DNA from: Tenacibaculum aquimarinum
Lineage (GTDB): Bacteria; Bacteroidota; Bacteroidia; Flavobacteriales; Flavobacteriaceae
Direction of reading: 5' to 3'
Length of the DNA: 64,000 bases
Assembly: GCF_022478115.1 (NCBI RefSeq)
Contig: NZ_JAKGSC010000001.1
Location: forward strand, 744,001-808,000
Shown here: in pieces, positions 53,781-62,795 of the stretch
Position numbering within the stretch: position 1 is the first letter of the stretch
How the letters are laid out: every line of letters starts with the position of its first letter
Made by a program: the position numbers and the translations under genes
Notes under the pieces: generated by a model
Databases searched by the model: none
Told to the model about the DNA's origin: nothing
What the model saw: the letters and a program-made list of their open reading frames with translations, nothing else

Positions 53781-53973
53781 TGTTATTTTTTAAACATTAA
53801 CAAAAATAGTGAATTCACGTTATATAAGTATGAAGAATTAATTATCTAAAGAACAGTTTAAATCTGTAAGCATTGTTTTTAAAGGGAATTAGGTGAAACT
53901 ACAGATTTACGGTTTCAAAAAAAGAATAAATAAGTAAAGTTGAAATTACTTTAGTAAAAAAAAATTATAAATT

Positions 53974-54192
53974 ATGGAATTCTGGCAAATATTGATGATA
54001 CTTTTTATATTATTAGGTTTTTATTTGTACAATAAACAGCTTAATCAAAATCATGAAATTAGTGTAATAGAAGCTTTACAAAAAGAAAAATCTAAAAAAA
54101 CAATTGCAATTTCCCAGTATATGGATAAAACTAAAAGTTATAACGGTTCTTTTTCAAAGTTTATAAAAAAAGTTTTGCCCTTTTTATTTTGA
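53974..54192 (+). CDS. Small membrane protein of unknown function (72 residues)
   Basis: One N-terminal hydrophobic helix (about 4-19, WQILMILFILLGFYLY) followed by a basic, Lys-rich cytoplasmic region (KEKSKKTIAISQYMDKTKSY) and a hydrophobic end (KKVLPFLF). The last nine bases overlap the converging rsmI gene. No family recognised. No clear promoter motif upstream; the 193-base spacer before it (53781-53973) is AT-rich with nothing obvious. Confidence 0.55.
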   Translation: MEFWQILMILFILLGFYLYNKQLNQNHEISVIEALQKEKSKKTIAISQYMDKTKSYNGSFSKFIKKVLPFLF

Positions 54193-54861
54193 AGACTTCC
54201 CTTCAACCACAACAACAATTTCACCTTTTGGTGGTTTGTTTGTGTAATACGCTAAAACCTCAGTTGCAGTTCCTCTAATAGTTTCTTCAAACATTTTTGT
54301 GAGTTCTCTAGAAACAGAAACTTGCCTATCTGCTCCAAAATATTCAATAAAATGCCCTAAAGTTTTTATCAATTTATGTGGAGATTCGTAAAAAATCATG
54401 GTTCTGGTTTCTTCTGCTAACAATAAAAAACGCGTTTGTCTTCCTTTTTTAACGGGTAAAAAACCTTCAAAAACAAATTTATCATTCGGTAAACCAGAGT
54501 TTACCAAAGCTGGCACAAATGCCGTTGCACCAGGTAAACATTCCACTTCAATATTATTTTGAACACAAGCTCTGGTTAGTAAAAAACCAGGGTCAGAAAT
54601 TGCGGGAGTTCCAGCATCAGAAATTAGGGCGCAAGTTTCTCCGTTTTTTAATCGGTTTAAAACACCATCAATAGATTTATGTTCGTTGTGCATATGATGA
54701 CTATGCATTTGCGTAGCAATCTCAAAATGTTTTAAGAGTTTTCCGCTTGTACGTGTGTCTTCAGCTAAAATAAAATCTACTTCTTTTAAAACTCTAATAG
54801 CTCTAAAAGTAATGTCTTCTAAATTACCAATTGGTGTTGGTACTAAATATAATTTACTCAT
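54184..54861 (-). CDS. rsmI: 16S rRNA (cytidine-1402 2'-O)-methyltransferase
   Basis: 225-residue tetrapyrrole-methylase-fold enzyme methylating C1402 of 16S rRNA. The N-terminal LYLVPTPIGNLEDITFRA (3-20), AEDTRTSGKLL and ISDAGTPAISDPG are the RsmI signatures. The length is on the short side because the C-terminal extension of E. coli RsmI is missing. It follows the cupin gene by two bases. Confidence 0.94.
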   Translation of the reverse strand: MSKLYLVPTPIGNLEDITFRAIRVLKEVDFILAEDTRTSGKLLKHFEIATQMHSHHMHNEHKSIDGVLNRLKNGETCALISDAGTPAISDPGFLLTRACVQNNIEVECLPGATAFVPALVNSGLPNDKFVFEGFLPVKKGRQTRFLLLAEETRTMIFYESPHKLIKTLGHFIEYFGADRQVSVSRELTKMFEETIRGTATEVLAYYTNKPPKGEIVVVVEGKSSK

Positions 54862-54863
54862 AA

Positions 54864-55223
54864 TTAAATAGATTCATAAGTTTCCACGGTAATATCAGCA
54901 ATTATATCGCCAGTATGTTTTATGGAAAGTGGTTCAAACAGCATAATATGTACTTCTTCTTTTGCAATAGGTTTGTGTTCTACTCCTTTTGGAACAATAT
55001 AGAACTCACCTTCGTTTAAAGTTACTGTTTTATCGCGCAATTCTATATCTAAAGTACCTTTTATTACCATAAAAAGTTCGTCTTCATTATCGTGTTTATG
55101 AAAAACGAATTCTCCTTTTAGTTTAGCTAATAATATTTGTTGTCCATTTAATTCACCTACTTTTTTAGGCGACCAATGGTCTTGAAACAACTTAAATTTC
55201 TCTTGAAAATTAATTACACTCAT
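54864..55223 (-). CDS. Cupin-domain protein
   Basis: 119 residues, a single cupin barrel. Metal-site residues are H42 and H44 (FHKHDNEDE), Glu49 and the second-motif His in VPKGVEHKP. No other domain, so substrate or ligand is unknown. It forms a two-gene unit with rsmI and has a TAAATTTG element five bases before its ATG. Confidence 0.85.
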   Translation of the reverse strand: MSVINFQEKFKLFQDHWSPKKVGELNGQQILLAKLKGEFVFHKHDNEDELFMVIKGTLDIELRDKTVTLNEGEFYIVPKGVEHKPIAKEEVHIMLFEPLSIKHTGDIIADITVETYESI

Positions 55224-55228
55224 AAAGA

Positions 55229-55236
55229 CAAATTTA
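55229..55236 (-). promoter_or_regulatory. -7 element of the cupin-rsmI unit
   Basis: TAAATTTG on the minus strand, exact match to TAnnTTTG, ending five bases before the ATG (leaderless-like). A second, seven-of-eight match (AATCTTTG) lies just upstream. Confidence 0.5.
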
Positions 55237-55262
55237 CAAAGATTTAGACGGATTTTGCGTTA

Positions 55263-55326
55263 CCGATTGCAGCAATTGTTTGAGCTCTTTTGAGGAACGA
55301 AAAAAGCGAGTGCGAAAAGCGGGACA
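55263..55326 (+). repeat. Dispersed 64-bp element, copy A
   Basis: Contains the core tttgagctcttttgagga followed by an A-run and gcgag. It matches the reverse complement of 61381-61445 at about four fifths of positions. It lies between the cupin and aspS genes. Confidence 0.8.
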
Positions 55327-55377
55327 TTTCTGAGAAGAAATGAACGCCCAAAAAATAATTATTCTACTTAATTTACG

Positions 55378-55385
55378 TAATTTTG
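55378..55385 (+). promoter_or_regulatory. -7 element of aspS
   Basis: TAATTTTG matches the consensus exactly, 18 bases before the aspS ATG at 55404. It overlaps the alternative upstream TTG start, which it makes unlikely. Confidence 0.6.
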
Positions 55386-55403
55386 CACTTCAATTTTTTA
55401 ACA

Positions 55404-57164
55404 ATGTATAGAAGTCATTCTTGTGGCGAATTAAGAGCGTCACACATAAATAACGAAGTTACTTTAGCAGGTTGGGTACAAAAAAGCCGCGATAAAGGTT
55501 TTATGATTTGGGTAGATTTACGTGATAGATACGGAATTACACAATTAATTTTTGATGAAGAACGTACTCCAAAAGAAATGATGGAAAAGGCGAAATCTTT
55601 AGGAAGAGAATTTGTTATTCAGGTAACCGGAACTGTTATTGAGCGCGAATCTAAAAACGCAAAAATGTCTACTGGAGATGTTGAGGTGTTGGTTTCTAAA
55701 TTAGAAATTTTAAACGAAGCAAAATTACCGCCGTTTACTATTGAAGATGAAACGGATGGAGGAGAAGATATTAGGATGAAATACAGGTATTTAGATATTA
55801 GAAGAAATCCTGTTAAAGACAGCTTAATCTTCCGTTCTAAAGTTTCTATGGAGGTTAGAAAATACTTAACTGATAAAGGTTTTATTGATGTGGAAACACC
55901 ATATTTAATTAAATCTACGCCAGAAGGAGCACGAGATTTTGTGGTGCCTTCACGTATGAATTCGGGTCAGTTTTACGCATTACCACAATCGCCACAAACC
56001 TTTAAACAACTCTTAATGGTTGGTGGAATGGATAAATATTTTCAGATTGTAAAATGTTTTAGAGATGAAGATTTAAGAGCAGACAGACAACCAGAATTTA
56101 CACAGATTGACTGTGAAATGGCGTTTGTTGAACAAGAAGATATTTTAGAAATTTTTGAAGGATTAACACGTTACTTATTAAAAGAAGTGAATAATGTTGA
56201 GGTAGAGAAATTTCCAAGAATGTTATACGATGATGCTATGCGTTTGTATGGAAATGACAAACCAGACATCCGTTTTGGAATGGAATTTGGCGAGTTAAAC
56301 GCGGTTACACAACATAAAGATTTTGGCGTTTTTAATAGTGCTGAATTGGTTGTTGGTATTGCTGTTCCTGGCGGAAATGCATACACAAGAAAAGAAATAG
56401 ACAATATTATTAAGTGGGTAAAACGTCCTCAAGTTGGTGCTTTAGGAATGATTTATGCGCGTGTAAACGAAGACGGAACATTCAAATCTTCTGTAGATAA
56501 ATTCTACGATCAAGAGGATTTAGCAAAATGGGCAGAAATTACAGGTGCAAAACCAGGTGATTTAGTATGTGTTTTATCTGGAGACACAAATAAAGTTAGA
56601 GCACAAATGTCTGCTTTACGTATGGAATTGGCAGAACGCTTAGGATTAAGAGATCCTAAAGTATTTGCTCCACTTTGGGTAATAGATTTTCCATTATTAG
56701 AATTAGACGAAGAAACGGGTCATTACCATGCAATGCACCATCCATTTACATCACCAAAACCAGGTCAATTAGAATTGTTAGATACAAATCCTGGAGACGT
56801 AAAAGCAAACGCGTACGATTTAGTTTTAAACGGAAACGAAATTGGTGGAGGTTCTATAAGAATTCACGATAAAGAAACGCAGGCCATAATGTTTAAGCAT
56901 TTAGGTTTTACGGAACAAGAAGCTAAAGAACAATTTGGTTTCTTAATGGATGCTTTTGAATATGGAGCGCCACCTCACGGAGGTTTAGCTTTTGGATTGG
57001 ATAGATTGGTTGCTATTTTGGGAGGTCAGGAAACTATTAGAGACTTTATTGCGTTTCCAAAAAACAACTCAGGACGTGATGTTATGATTGATGCTCCAGC
57101 AGTTTTAGATAACGCACAATTAAAAGAATTGAGTCTTCAGTTAGATATTGAAGATAAAGAGTAA
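55404..57164 (+). CDS. aspS: Aspartyl-tRNA synthetase
   Basis: 586 residues from the ATG at 55404 ([14 protein letters not shown]). N-terminal anticodon-binding OB domain (about 1-110), class II catalytic core with motif 2 [18 protein letters not shown], the bacterial insertion (GAD) domain (about 290-420), and motif 3 [15 protein letters not shown] near the C terminus. Full bacterial-type length. A good terminator follows at 57204. Confidence 0.96.
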   Translation: MYRSHSCGELRASHINNEVTLAGWVQKSRDKGFMIWVDLRDRYGITQLIFDEERTPKEMMEKAKSLGREFVIQVTGTVIERESKNAKMSTGDVEVLVSKLEILNEAKLPPFTIEDETDGGEDIRMKYRYLDIRRNPVKDSLIFRSKVSMEVRKYLTDKGFIDVETPYLIKSTPEGARDFVVPSRMNSGQFYALPQSPQTFKQLLMVGGMDKYFQIVKCFRDEDLRADRQPEFTQIDCEMAFVEQEDILEIFEGLTRYLLKEVNNVEVEKFPRMLYDDAMRLYGNDKPDIRFGMEFGELNAVTQHKDFGVFNSAELVVGIAVPGGNAYTRKEIDNIIKWVKRPQVGALGMIYARVNEDGTFKSSVDKFYDQEDLAKWAEITGAKPGDLVCVLSGDTNKVRAQMSALRMELAERLGLRDPKVFAPLWVIDFPLLELDEETGHYHAMHHPFTSPKPGQLELLDTNPGDVKANAYDLVLNGNEIGGGSIRIHDKETQAIMFKHLGFTEQEAKEQFGFLMDAFEYGAPPHGGLAFGLDRLVAILGGQETIRDFIAFPKNNSGRDVMIDAPAVLDNAQLKELSLQLDIEDKE

Positions 57165-57170
57165 ACATAA

Positions 57171-57192
57171 AGTTGAGCTTGTTTCAACTTCT
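57171..57192. repeat. Half copy of the ctgaacttgtttcag repeat
   Basis: gttgagcttgtttcaacttct resembles one arm of the dispersed inverted repeat but lacks the partner arm. Confidence 0.4.
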
Positions 57193-57203
57193 TAGTATAT
57201 ATT

Positions 57204-57235
57204 AAAATCCCAATCTTTTTAGGTTGGGATTTTTT
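57204..57235 (+). terminator. Terminator of aspS
   Basis: Ten-base perfect arms aaaatcccaa/ttgggatttt, ten-base loop and T-run. Confidence 0.88.
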
Positions 57236-57249
57236 GTTATTTTTATGGA

Positions 57250-57954
57250 ATGAAAAAATTAATCACAATTTTACTTTTAGCATTTGCTTTTCAAGGGTTT
57301 TCACAAGAATTAACAGGAGAACAATTATTAGAAAAAGCGATTGAATATCACGATCCGAATGGAAACTGGAACACTTTTAATGGCGAACTTTTTGTTACCA
57401 TGAAAACTCCAAAAAGTGATGCGCGAAAAAGCCAAATTAAAATAAATCTTCCGCAGGAATACTTTTATGTAAAAGCATCAAGAGGAGAAAATACTACAGA
57501 ATATACGGTTGAAAAAGAAAACTGTACAATTGGTTTTAATGGAGAAGTTCCTTCTGCAGCACTTAAAAAAGAGCATAAATTAAGTTGCGAACGCGCTAAT
57601 TTGTTTAAGAATTATTATACATATTTGTACGGTTTACCAATGAAGTTAAAAGACAACGGAACTATAATTCACCCAAAAACCGAACGTAAAACCTTTAAAG
57701 GAAAGGAATATTTGGTTTTAAAGGTATCGTATGAAAAGGAAGTAGGTAAAGATACTTGGTACTTTTATTTCAATCCGAAGAATTACGCAATGGAAATCTA
57801 TCAGTTTTTTAAAGACGAATCTAAAAACGATGGAGAATATATTTTATTAACTGAAGAAGAAACTATAAACGGAATAAAATTCCCAAAGAACAGAGCGTGG
57901 TATTATAATAAAGATGATGGTTATTTAGGAACCGATTTTCTGACTAAGAAATAA
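57250..57954 (+). CDS. Exported DUF6503-like protein
   Basis: 234 residues with a signal peptide (about 1-18, ending GFSQ). The remainder is rich in beta structure, with phrases such as WNTFNGELFVTMKTP, YGLPMKLKD and YFNPKNYAMEIYQF that I associate with DUF6503, a LolA/lipoprotein-carrier-like fold. No lipobox, so probably periplasmic. Single gene between two terminators; role unknown. Confidence 0.7.
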   Translation: MKKLITILLLAFAFQGFSQELTGEQLLEKAIEYHDPNGNWNTFNGELFVTMKTPKSDARKSQIKINLPQEYFYVKASRGENTTEYTVEKENCTIGFNGEVPSAALKKEHKLSCERANLFKNYYTYLYGLPMKLKDNGTIIHPKTERKTFKGKEYLVLKVSYEKEVGKDTWYFYFNPKNYAMEIYQFFKDESKNDGEYILLTEEETINGIKFPKNRAWYYNKDDGYLGTDFLTKK

Positions 57955-57972
57955 GAATTCAAAAGAGAAAAT

Positions 57973-58007
57973 AAAAAATCCGTTCTAAGTTTTAGAACGG
58001 ATTTTTT
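57973..58007. terminator. Bidirectional terminator between the DUF6503 and YfcC genes
   Basis: Fifteen-base perfect arms (aaaaaatccgttcta and its complement) with a five-base loop. Confidence 0.92.
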
Positions 58008-58012
58008 ATGTT

Positions 58013-59509
58013 TTATAAATATACTTGAATCGTTAAAACGATCATTGTAAAAATGGTAAGAATTAGCACTAAAGGCAATACAAATTTCAGCCATTTATCA
58101 TAGCCAATTTTAACAATTGCTAAAGAAGCTAATATTAATCCGGTTGGATTTATAAATGCAAATAAACCCATTCCGTATTGATATGCGTTTACAATAACTT
58201 CTCTACCAACGCCAACAGTATCTGCTAATGGAGACATAATTGGCATTGTTAAAACGGCCATTCCTGAAGAACTTGGAATAAAAAACGACAATCCAGAATA
58301 GATAAAAAGCATAACGTTTGCAAAAATTCCTTTTGGCATTCCTTCCGTAATTGTACTTGCGTTGTACAAAAGTGTGTCGCTAATTAATCCGCTTTCCATA
58401 ATTACTGAAACGCCTCTTGCTATACCAATAATAAAGGCAACACTTAATAAGTCTGTAGCTCCTTTTATAAATGTATTTACAAATGCAGTTTCTTTAATTT
58501 TAGCTAAAATTCCAATTATAATTGCACCAACTAAAAAGACAGCGGTCATTTCTTCGAACCACCAACCTAAACTAGAAACTCCGTAAATCATTACTACAAA
58601 GCATAGCGCAAAAATTACTAAGATTAAACGTAAACGTCCGTTTAATTTTTGATTAGCATCTGTTGAGCTTCCAAATAAATTTTCAATCATTTCCTTTTGA
58701 TCAAAAATGATAGATTTCGATGCATCTTTTTGAACCTTATTTGCATATCTAATAATGTAAATTAAGCAAATTATTACGCCACCAATTAACATTAATAATC
58801 TTCCTGTAAAACCAGTTGTCCAATTTATTCCTGCGGAATCAGAAGCTATAATTACACTAAACGGATTTACAGTTGAGCACATTGTACCAATACTAGAACC
58901 AATATAAATACAAGCTAATGCTACAATAGCGTCGTATTTTGCGGCGAGAAAAACGGGAATTAAAATAGGATAAAAAGCAATGGTTTCTTCCGCCAAACCA
59001 AAAGTTGTTCCACCTAAAGCAACCAATGTTGTAACCACAATAATCAACCAATATTCTCGTCCTTTTAAAGAGGAAGCTAAACTTGCAATTCCGGCGTCAA
59101 AAGCTCCTGAAAAGTTCATAATTGCTATCATTCCGCCTAAAATTAAAACAAATAGAATAATGTCAGACGAAGCTATAATTCCTTTAATAGGTGCTTTTAC
59201 CAAATCAATAAAACCTTGTGAATTGGCTTCTAATTGGTTGTATGTTCCAGGAATACTAATGGGTTTGTAAATTCCGCCTGAAACAAATTTGTCTAACGGA
59301 ATTTTAATATTTAAACTTTCCAAGGTTTCTTGCGTTCCGGGTAAGTTTTCGGTTACTTCTAAATGTGTTTTTTCAAACTGTTTAGAAGTTGCGTTGTATT
59401 TTAAAGTATCATACTTACCAGCAGGTACAAACCATGTTAACAGAGTAACAGCAGCAGTAATTATTAGTAGAATTGTATGTGGCGTTGGAAGTGATAATTT
59501 TTTAAGCAT
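58013..59509 (-). CDS. YfcC/DcuC-family carrier
   Basis: 498-residue membrane transporter with about twelve hydrophobic segments. The start LSLPTPHTILLIITAAVTLLTWFVPAGKYD and the segments GGTTFGLAEETIAFYP and GSSIGTMCSTVNPFSV are typical of the YfcC group (C4-dicarboxylate or basic amino-acid carriers). A large extracytoplasmic loop (about 35-105) follows the first helix. Substrate not deducible. Single gene, divergent from clc. Confidence 0.87.
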   Translation of the reverse strand: MLKKLSLPTPHTILLIITAAVTLLTWFVPAGKYDTLKYNATSKQFEKTHLEVTENLPGTQETLESLNIKIPLDKFVSGGIYKPISIPGTYNQLEANSQGFIDLVKAPIKGIIASSDIILFVLILGGMIAIMNFSGAFDAGIASLASSLKGREYWLIIVVTTLVALGGTTFGLAEETIAFYPILIPVFLAAKYDAIVALACIYIGSSIGTMCSTVNPFSVIIASDSAGINWTTGFTGRLLMLIGGVIICLIYIIRYANKVQKDASKSIIFDQKEMIENLFGSSTDANQKLNGRLRLILVIFALCFVVMIYGVSSLGWWFEEMTAVFLVGAIIIGILAKIKETAFVNTFIKGATDLLSVAFIIGIARGVSVIMESGLISDTLLYNASTITEGMPKGIFANVMLFIYSGLSFFIPSSSGMAVLTMPIMSPLADTVGVGREVIVNAYQYGMGLFAFINPTGLILASLAIVKIGYDKWLKFVLPLVLILTIFTMIVLTIQVYL

Positions 59510-59577
59510 AAAAATATTTTATAACCATAAAAGTAAATAAAAGATTTTATAGAATGTTAACTTACCACTTGTAAGTT

Positions 59578-59585
59578 TATATTTG
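59578..59585 (+). promoter_or_regulatory. -7 element of the clc gene
   Basis: TATATTTG, exact consensus, followed by gca. The ATG lies only five bases after it, so the message should be leaderless or nearly so. Confidence 0.55.
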
Positions 59586-59590
59586 CATAG

Positions 59591-61366
59591 ATGTTATCAA
59601 TTAAAAGCATATTTAGAAAAATTTTAGTTTGGAGATATAAACATATTTCTGAACATCAATTTATGTATGTTTTAAGCATTCTGGTAGGTTTTTTAGCGGG
59701 TTTAGGAACTTTGGTTTTAAAGAACTTAACCTTTTTCTTTCAAGATGTTTTAGAAGGAAACTTAATTAAAGAATACCATTACTCTTTGTATTTTATATTT
59801 CCAATTATTGGTTTGTTTCTAGTCTTTTACATCAAAAAATACGTCATCAAAAAAGAAATTGGTCATGGTATTTCTACAACTTTACATTCCATTTCTAAAC
59901 GCAGCGGAATTATAGAAAAGTATAAAATTTACGCATCTTTAATTACTGCGCCAATTACGGTTGGTTTTGGAGGTTCTGCCGGTTTACAAGGTCCAGCAGT
60001 TAGTACAGGAGCCGCTTTAGGTTCTACTGTTGCACAATTGTTTCACATGAATACCAAAACACGTATGTTGTTAATTGGTTGTGCAACTGCAGGCGCAATG
60101 TCTTCTATGTTTAAAGCACCCGTTGCTGCCATTATTTTTGCTGTAGAAATCTTTAGTTTAGACTTAGCTTTTGCAAGTTTGGTTCCGTTATTATTAGCAT
60201 CGGTTTCCGCCGTAGTTACTTCGTATTTTTTCTTAGGAAAGGATGTTTTATTAGGTGTAGATTTACAAGAAGGTTTTGCAATTCAAGACATATTATTTTA
60301 TGTTTTATTGGGTATTGGAACTGGATTTGCATCAGTATATTTTTCTAGAATATATTTTAAAATCACACATTTTTTTGAACGATTTAAAAACCCTTTTCAC
60401 AGATTAGTTTTTGGTGGAATTGTAATTGGATTGTTGTTATTTTTAATTCCGCCTTTATACGGTGAAGGTTACGGTTTAATAAATAATTTACTAGAAGGTA
60501 ATGCAGCCGCCGGATTAGAAGATATTCCGTACAATATAGATTTTTCTAACGTTTGGATGGTTATAATTTTTCTGTTAATAGTTACACTGTTTAAAGCAAT
60601 TGCAATGACAACAACCTTTGCTGCAGGAGGAGTTGGAGGTATTTTTATCCCAACTTTAGTAATGGGAAGTGCGCTTGGAAACGTATTTGCAAAAATTATA
60701 AATCAATTTGGTTTCAATGTTTCCGAAACTAATTTTACCTTAATTGGAATGACTGGTTTAATGGCAGGAGTTTTACACGCGCCCTTAACAGCCATTTTTT
60801 TAATAGCAGAAATTACTGGAGGTTACGATTTATTTGTGCCCTTAATGTTAGTAGCTGCAATATCTTTTGCACTTACAAAATACTTTGTTTCCAACTCAAT
60901 TTATACCGTAGAATTAGCTAAAAAAGGAGAGCTTATAACACATAATAAAGATAAAAACGTGTTAATGATGATGCGTTTAGAAACTTTAATAGAAACCAAT
61001 TTTAAAGTAGTACATCCAGAAATGAAACTTGGTGAAATGCTTAAAAAAGCAGTTGCAAATTCCACTAGAAATATTTTTCCAGTTATAAATAATGAGCAAC
61101 AATTTTTAGGAATCGTCTTGTTAGATGACATTAGACCCGTAATGTTTGAACAAGAAATGTACAATAGTTTAACTGTAGAAACCTTAATGAAAAGCGCACC
61201 AGCAATCATTAACTATAACGATACTCCAGAAAAAGTAATGCAAAAATTTAAGCAAAGTGATGCTTGGAATTTACCTGTTTTAAAAGACAGTAAGTATGTA
61301 GGTTTTATCTCAAAATCAAAGCTATTAACTGCATACAGAAATAAATTAATCGAAGTAACAAGTTAG
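59591..61366 (+). CDS. ClC-family chloride channel with C-terminal CBS pair, gating glutamate replaced by Gln
   Basis: 591 residues: ClC membrane domain (about 20-430) and two CBS domains (about 450-590). The anion-path motifs are GFGGSAGLQGPAVSTG (near 124-139) and GGVGGIFIPTLVMGS. In ClC transporters the motif is GxEGP and its Glu is the external gate and proton site (E148 in E. coli CLC-ec1); here it is Gln133 (codon CAA, 59987-59989). The inner proton-transfer Glu (E203) aligns with Ile in AVEIF. Both replacements predict loss of proton coupling, hence a passive channel. Family certain, mechanism inferred. Confidence 0.92.
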   Translation: MLSIKSIFRKILVWRYKHISEHQFMYVLSILVGFLAGLGTLVLKNLTFFFQDVLEGNLIKEYHYSLYFIFPIIGLFLVFYIKKYVIKKEIGHGISTTLHSISKRSGIIEKYKIYASLITAPITVGFGGSAGLQGPAVSTGAALGSTVAQLFHMNTKTRMLLIGCATAGAMSSMFKAPVAAIIFAVEIFSLDLAFASLVPLLLASVSAVVTSYFFLGKDVLLGVDLQEGFAIQDILFYVLLGIGTGFASVYFSRIYFKITHFFERFKNPFHRLVFGGIVIGLLLFLIPPLYGEGYGLINNLLEGNAAAGLEDIPYNIDFSNVWMVIIFLLIVTLFKAIAMTTTFAAGGVGGIFIPTLVMGSALGNVFAKIINQFGFNVSETNFTLIGMTGLMAGVLHAPLTAIFLIAEITGGYDLFVPLMLVAAISFALTKYFVSNSIYTVELAKKGELITHNKDKNVLMMMRLETLIETNFKVVHPEMKLGEMLKKAVANSTRNIFPVINNEQQFLGIVLLDDIRPVMFEQEMYNSLTVETLMKSAPAIINYNDTPEKVMQKFKQSDAWNLPVLKDSKYVGFISKSKLLTAYRNKLIEVTS

Positions 61367-61380
61367 TTTTTTAGAAGCTA

Positions 61381-61445
61381 TTTCCTGCTTTTGCTACTCG
61401 CTTTTTTTCTTTCCTCAAAAGAGCTCAAACAAGCCGCTCAATCAG
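61381..61445 (-). repeat. Dispersed 64-bp element, copy B
   Basis: Reverse complement resembles 55263-55326, sharing the core tttgagctcttttgagga, the A-run and gcgag. It sits between the converging clc and glycerophosphodiesterase genes. Confidence 0.8.
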
Positions 61446-61492
61446 GGCTAAACCTGTTTGCTAACTAATTGTCTTTTCGAGGCACAAAACAA

Positions 61493-62467
61493 TTACTTAC
61501 TTAAAAATGCAACCATCTTATCAGGGAAATCTGTAAAACCTCCATCAGCATTTGCATCAAAAAGGATTTTTTGCATCATTTCATCAAAAGAAGAAAACTC
61601 GTCTAAACTATCTGCTCTAAACGTATATGGATGCACAACTAAATCCAATTTATGCGCATCAGAAACTAAAGAAGTAAATGTCCATTTATTTTCAACTTTA
61701 TTATTTAATATTTGTTTGTACCAAGGTCCAATTCCATCAGCGTAGGTTGCAAAATGCTTCAATTGTTTTGTTTCTTCAGGAAATTCTATTAATTGCACTA
61801 AGAATAATTCCGAATTATATGTCTTTCTAATTTTCTCTAATTCTTTAGCATCAAAACATTGTAAAATACACTTATCTTTTTTGGTTTTGTAACCATATTC
61901 AGAAAGTATATTTAAAACAATTTTAGAAATATCTTTTCCTTCAGAAAGGTGAAAAGCAGGGTTTTTAATTTCAGGGTATATTCCAATATTTTTTTCAGTA
62001 GCGGAATTTAAACCCTGTATCAATTCAATTTCTTCTTGTAAAGAGTGTAGTTTAAAGTTTCCTTTCCCTTTCGGAAACCGATCTTTATAAACTTGTTCGC
62101 CAGTTTTTGGATTAAAACGCTCACTAACTTGTAGTGTTTTTAGTTCTTCAAACGTAAAATCAATTACATAAAACCGGTTGTCTTTTCTACTTCTATTAGA
62201 AAATTTTAGCGCAACGTCTGTTACGTCATCTAAGTAAATATCATGTATTACAATAGGTACATTATCTTTACTTAATACCAAATCTTGCTCAAGATAATTA
62301 GGATTCATAGCAAAAGCCATCGCTTTAGAAGCTAGTGTATGTTCAGGTAAATAACCGGATGCACCACGATGTGCAATTACAGTTTTTGGTGTCATATCCG
62401 TTTCTTTTTTAGGTTGTTTACAAGCGCAAATTAGCAATAATGTTAAAAGTAATTTTATTTTCATCAT
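61493..62467 (-). CDS. Glycerophosphodiester phosphodiesterase lipoprotein (GlpQ-like)
   Basis: 324 residues, lipoprotein signal peptide ending CAC (Cys16). The catalytic GDPD motifs are AHRGASGYLPEHT (H33, R34, E42), YLEQDLVLSKD and VIHD. Longer than bare GDPD cores because it has the GlpQ-type insertion. Expected to hydrolyse glycerophosphodiesters in the periplasm to glycerol-3-phosphate and an alcohol. Two adjacent ATGs give alternative starts three bases apart. Divergent from the small membrane protein gene. Confidence 0.92.
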   Translation of the reverse strand: MMKIKLLLTLLLICACKQPKKETDMTPKTVIAHRGASGYLPEHTLASKAMAFAMNPNYLEQDLVLSKDNVPIVIHDIYLDDVTDVALKFSNRSRKDNRFYVIDFTFEELKTLQVSERFNPKTGEQVYKDRFPKGKGNFKLHSLQEEIELIQGLNSATEKNIGIYPEIKNPAFHLSEGKDISKIVLNILSEYGYKTKKDKCILQCFDAKELEKIRKTYNSELFLVQLIEFPEETKQLKHFATYADGIGPWYKQILNNKVENKWTFTSLVSDAHKLDLVVHPYTFRADSLDEFSSFDEMMQKILFDANADGGFTDFPDKMVAFLSK

Positions 62468-62470
62468 CTA

Positions 62471-62485
62471 AAAGTATAACTTTTG
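62471..62485. promoter_or_regulatory. Palindrome aaaagt-ata-actttt between divergent genes
   Basis: Perfect six-base arms with three-base spacer, directly upstream of the plus-strand -7 element and four bases from the GDPD start. Possible operator for both genes; weak because of low complexity. Confidence 0.3.
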
Positions 62486-62493
62486 TAGCTTTG
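62486..62493 (+). promoter_or_regulatory. -7 element of the small membrane protein gene
   Basis: TAGCTTTG, exact consensus, followed by gcaat and the ATG at 62498. Only four bases separate them. Confidence 0.5.
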
Positions 62494-62497
62494 CAAT

Positions 62498-62734
62498 ATG
62501 AAGTTACTATTAAAAATTTTATTTGTCATTTTTATTCTTTGGATGTGTACAGGTTTCTATTTAATAAAAACCGAACATGAAAAAGCGCAAATTGTAATGG
62601 GTTTAGGAGTATTCTTTTTATCGTTTATTCTAATGCCTTTGTTTATTTACTATCGTTATAGAGATAATAAATACAAGAAATACATTCTAAACGATCAGAA
62701 AATCAAAGAATGGATTGATAATAGCAATAAATAA
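62498..62734 (+). CDS. Small two-span membrane protein (78 residues)
   Basis: Two hydrophobic segments (about 3-22 and 31-51) separated by a short charged loop (IKTEHEKAQ), then a basic tail (YRYRDNKYKKYI). No family recognised. It has its own -7 promoter element and a strong terminator 10 bases after its stop, so it is a real single-gene unit. Function unknown. Confidence 0.7.
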   Translation: MKLLLKILFVIFILWMCTGFYLIKTEHEKAQIVMGLGVFFLSFILMPLFIYYRYRDNKYKKYILNDQKIKEWIDNSNK

Positions 62735-62743
62735 AATCACAAA

Positions 62744-62776
62744 AAAAAGGCTTCATTTTAAAATGAAGCCTTTTTA
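62744..62776. terminator. Bidirectional terminator between the small membrane gene and the TonB receptor
   Basis: Perfect 32-base palindrome with arms aaaaaggcttcatttt and its complement, A-run and T-run on either side. Confidence 0.93.
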
Positions 62777-62795
62777 GTTTTATAAAAATGTACTC

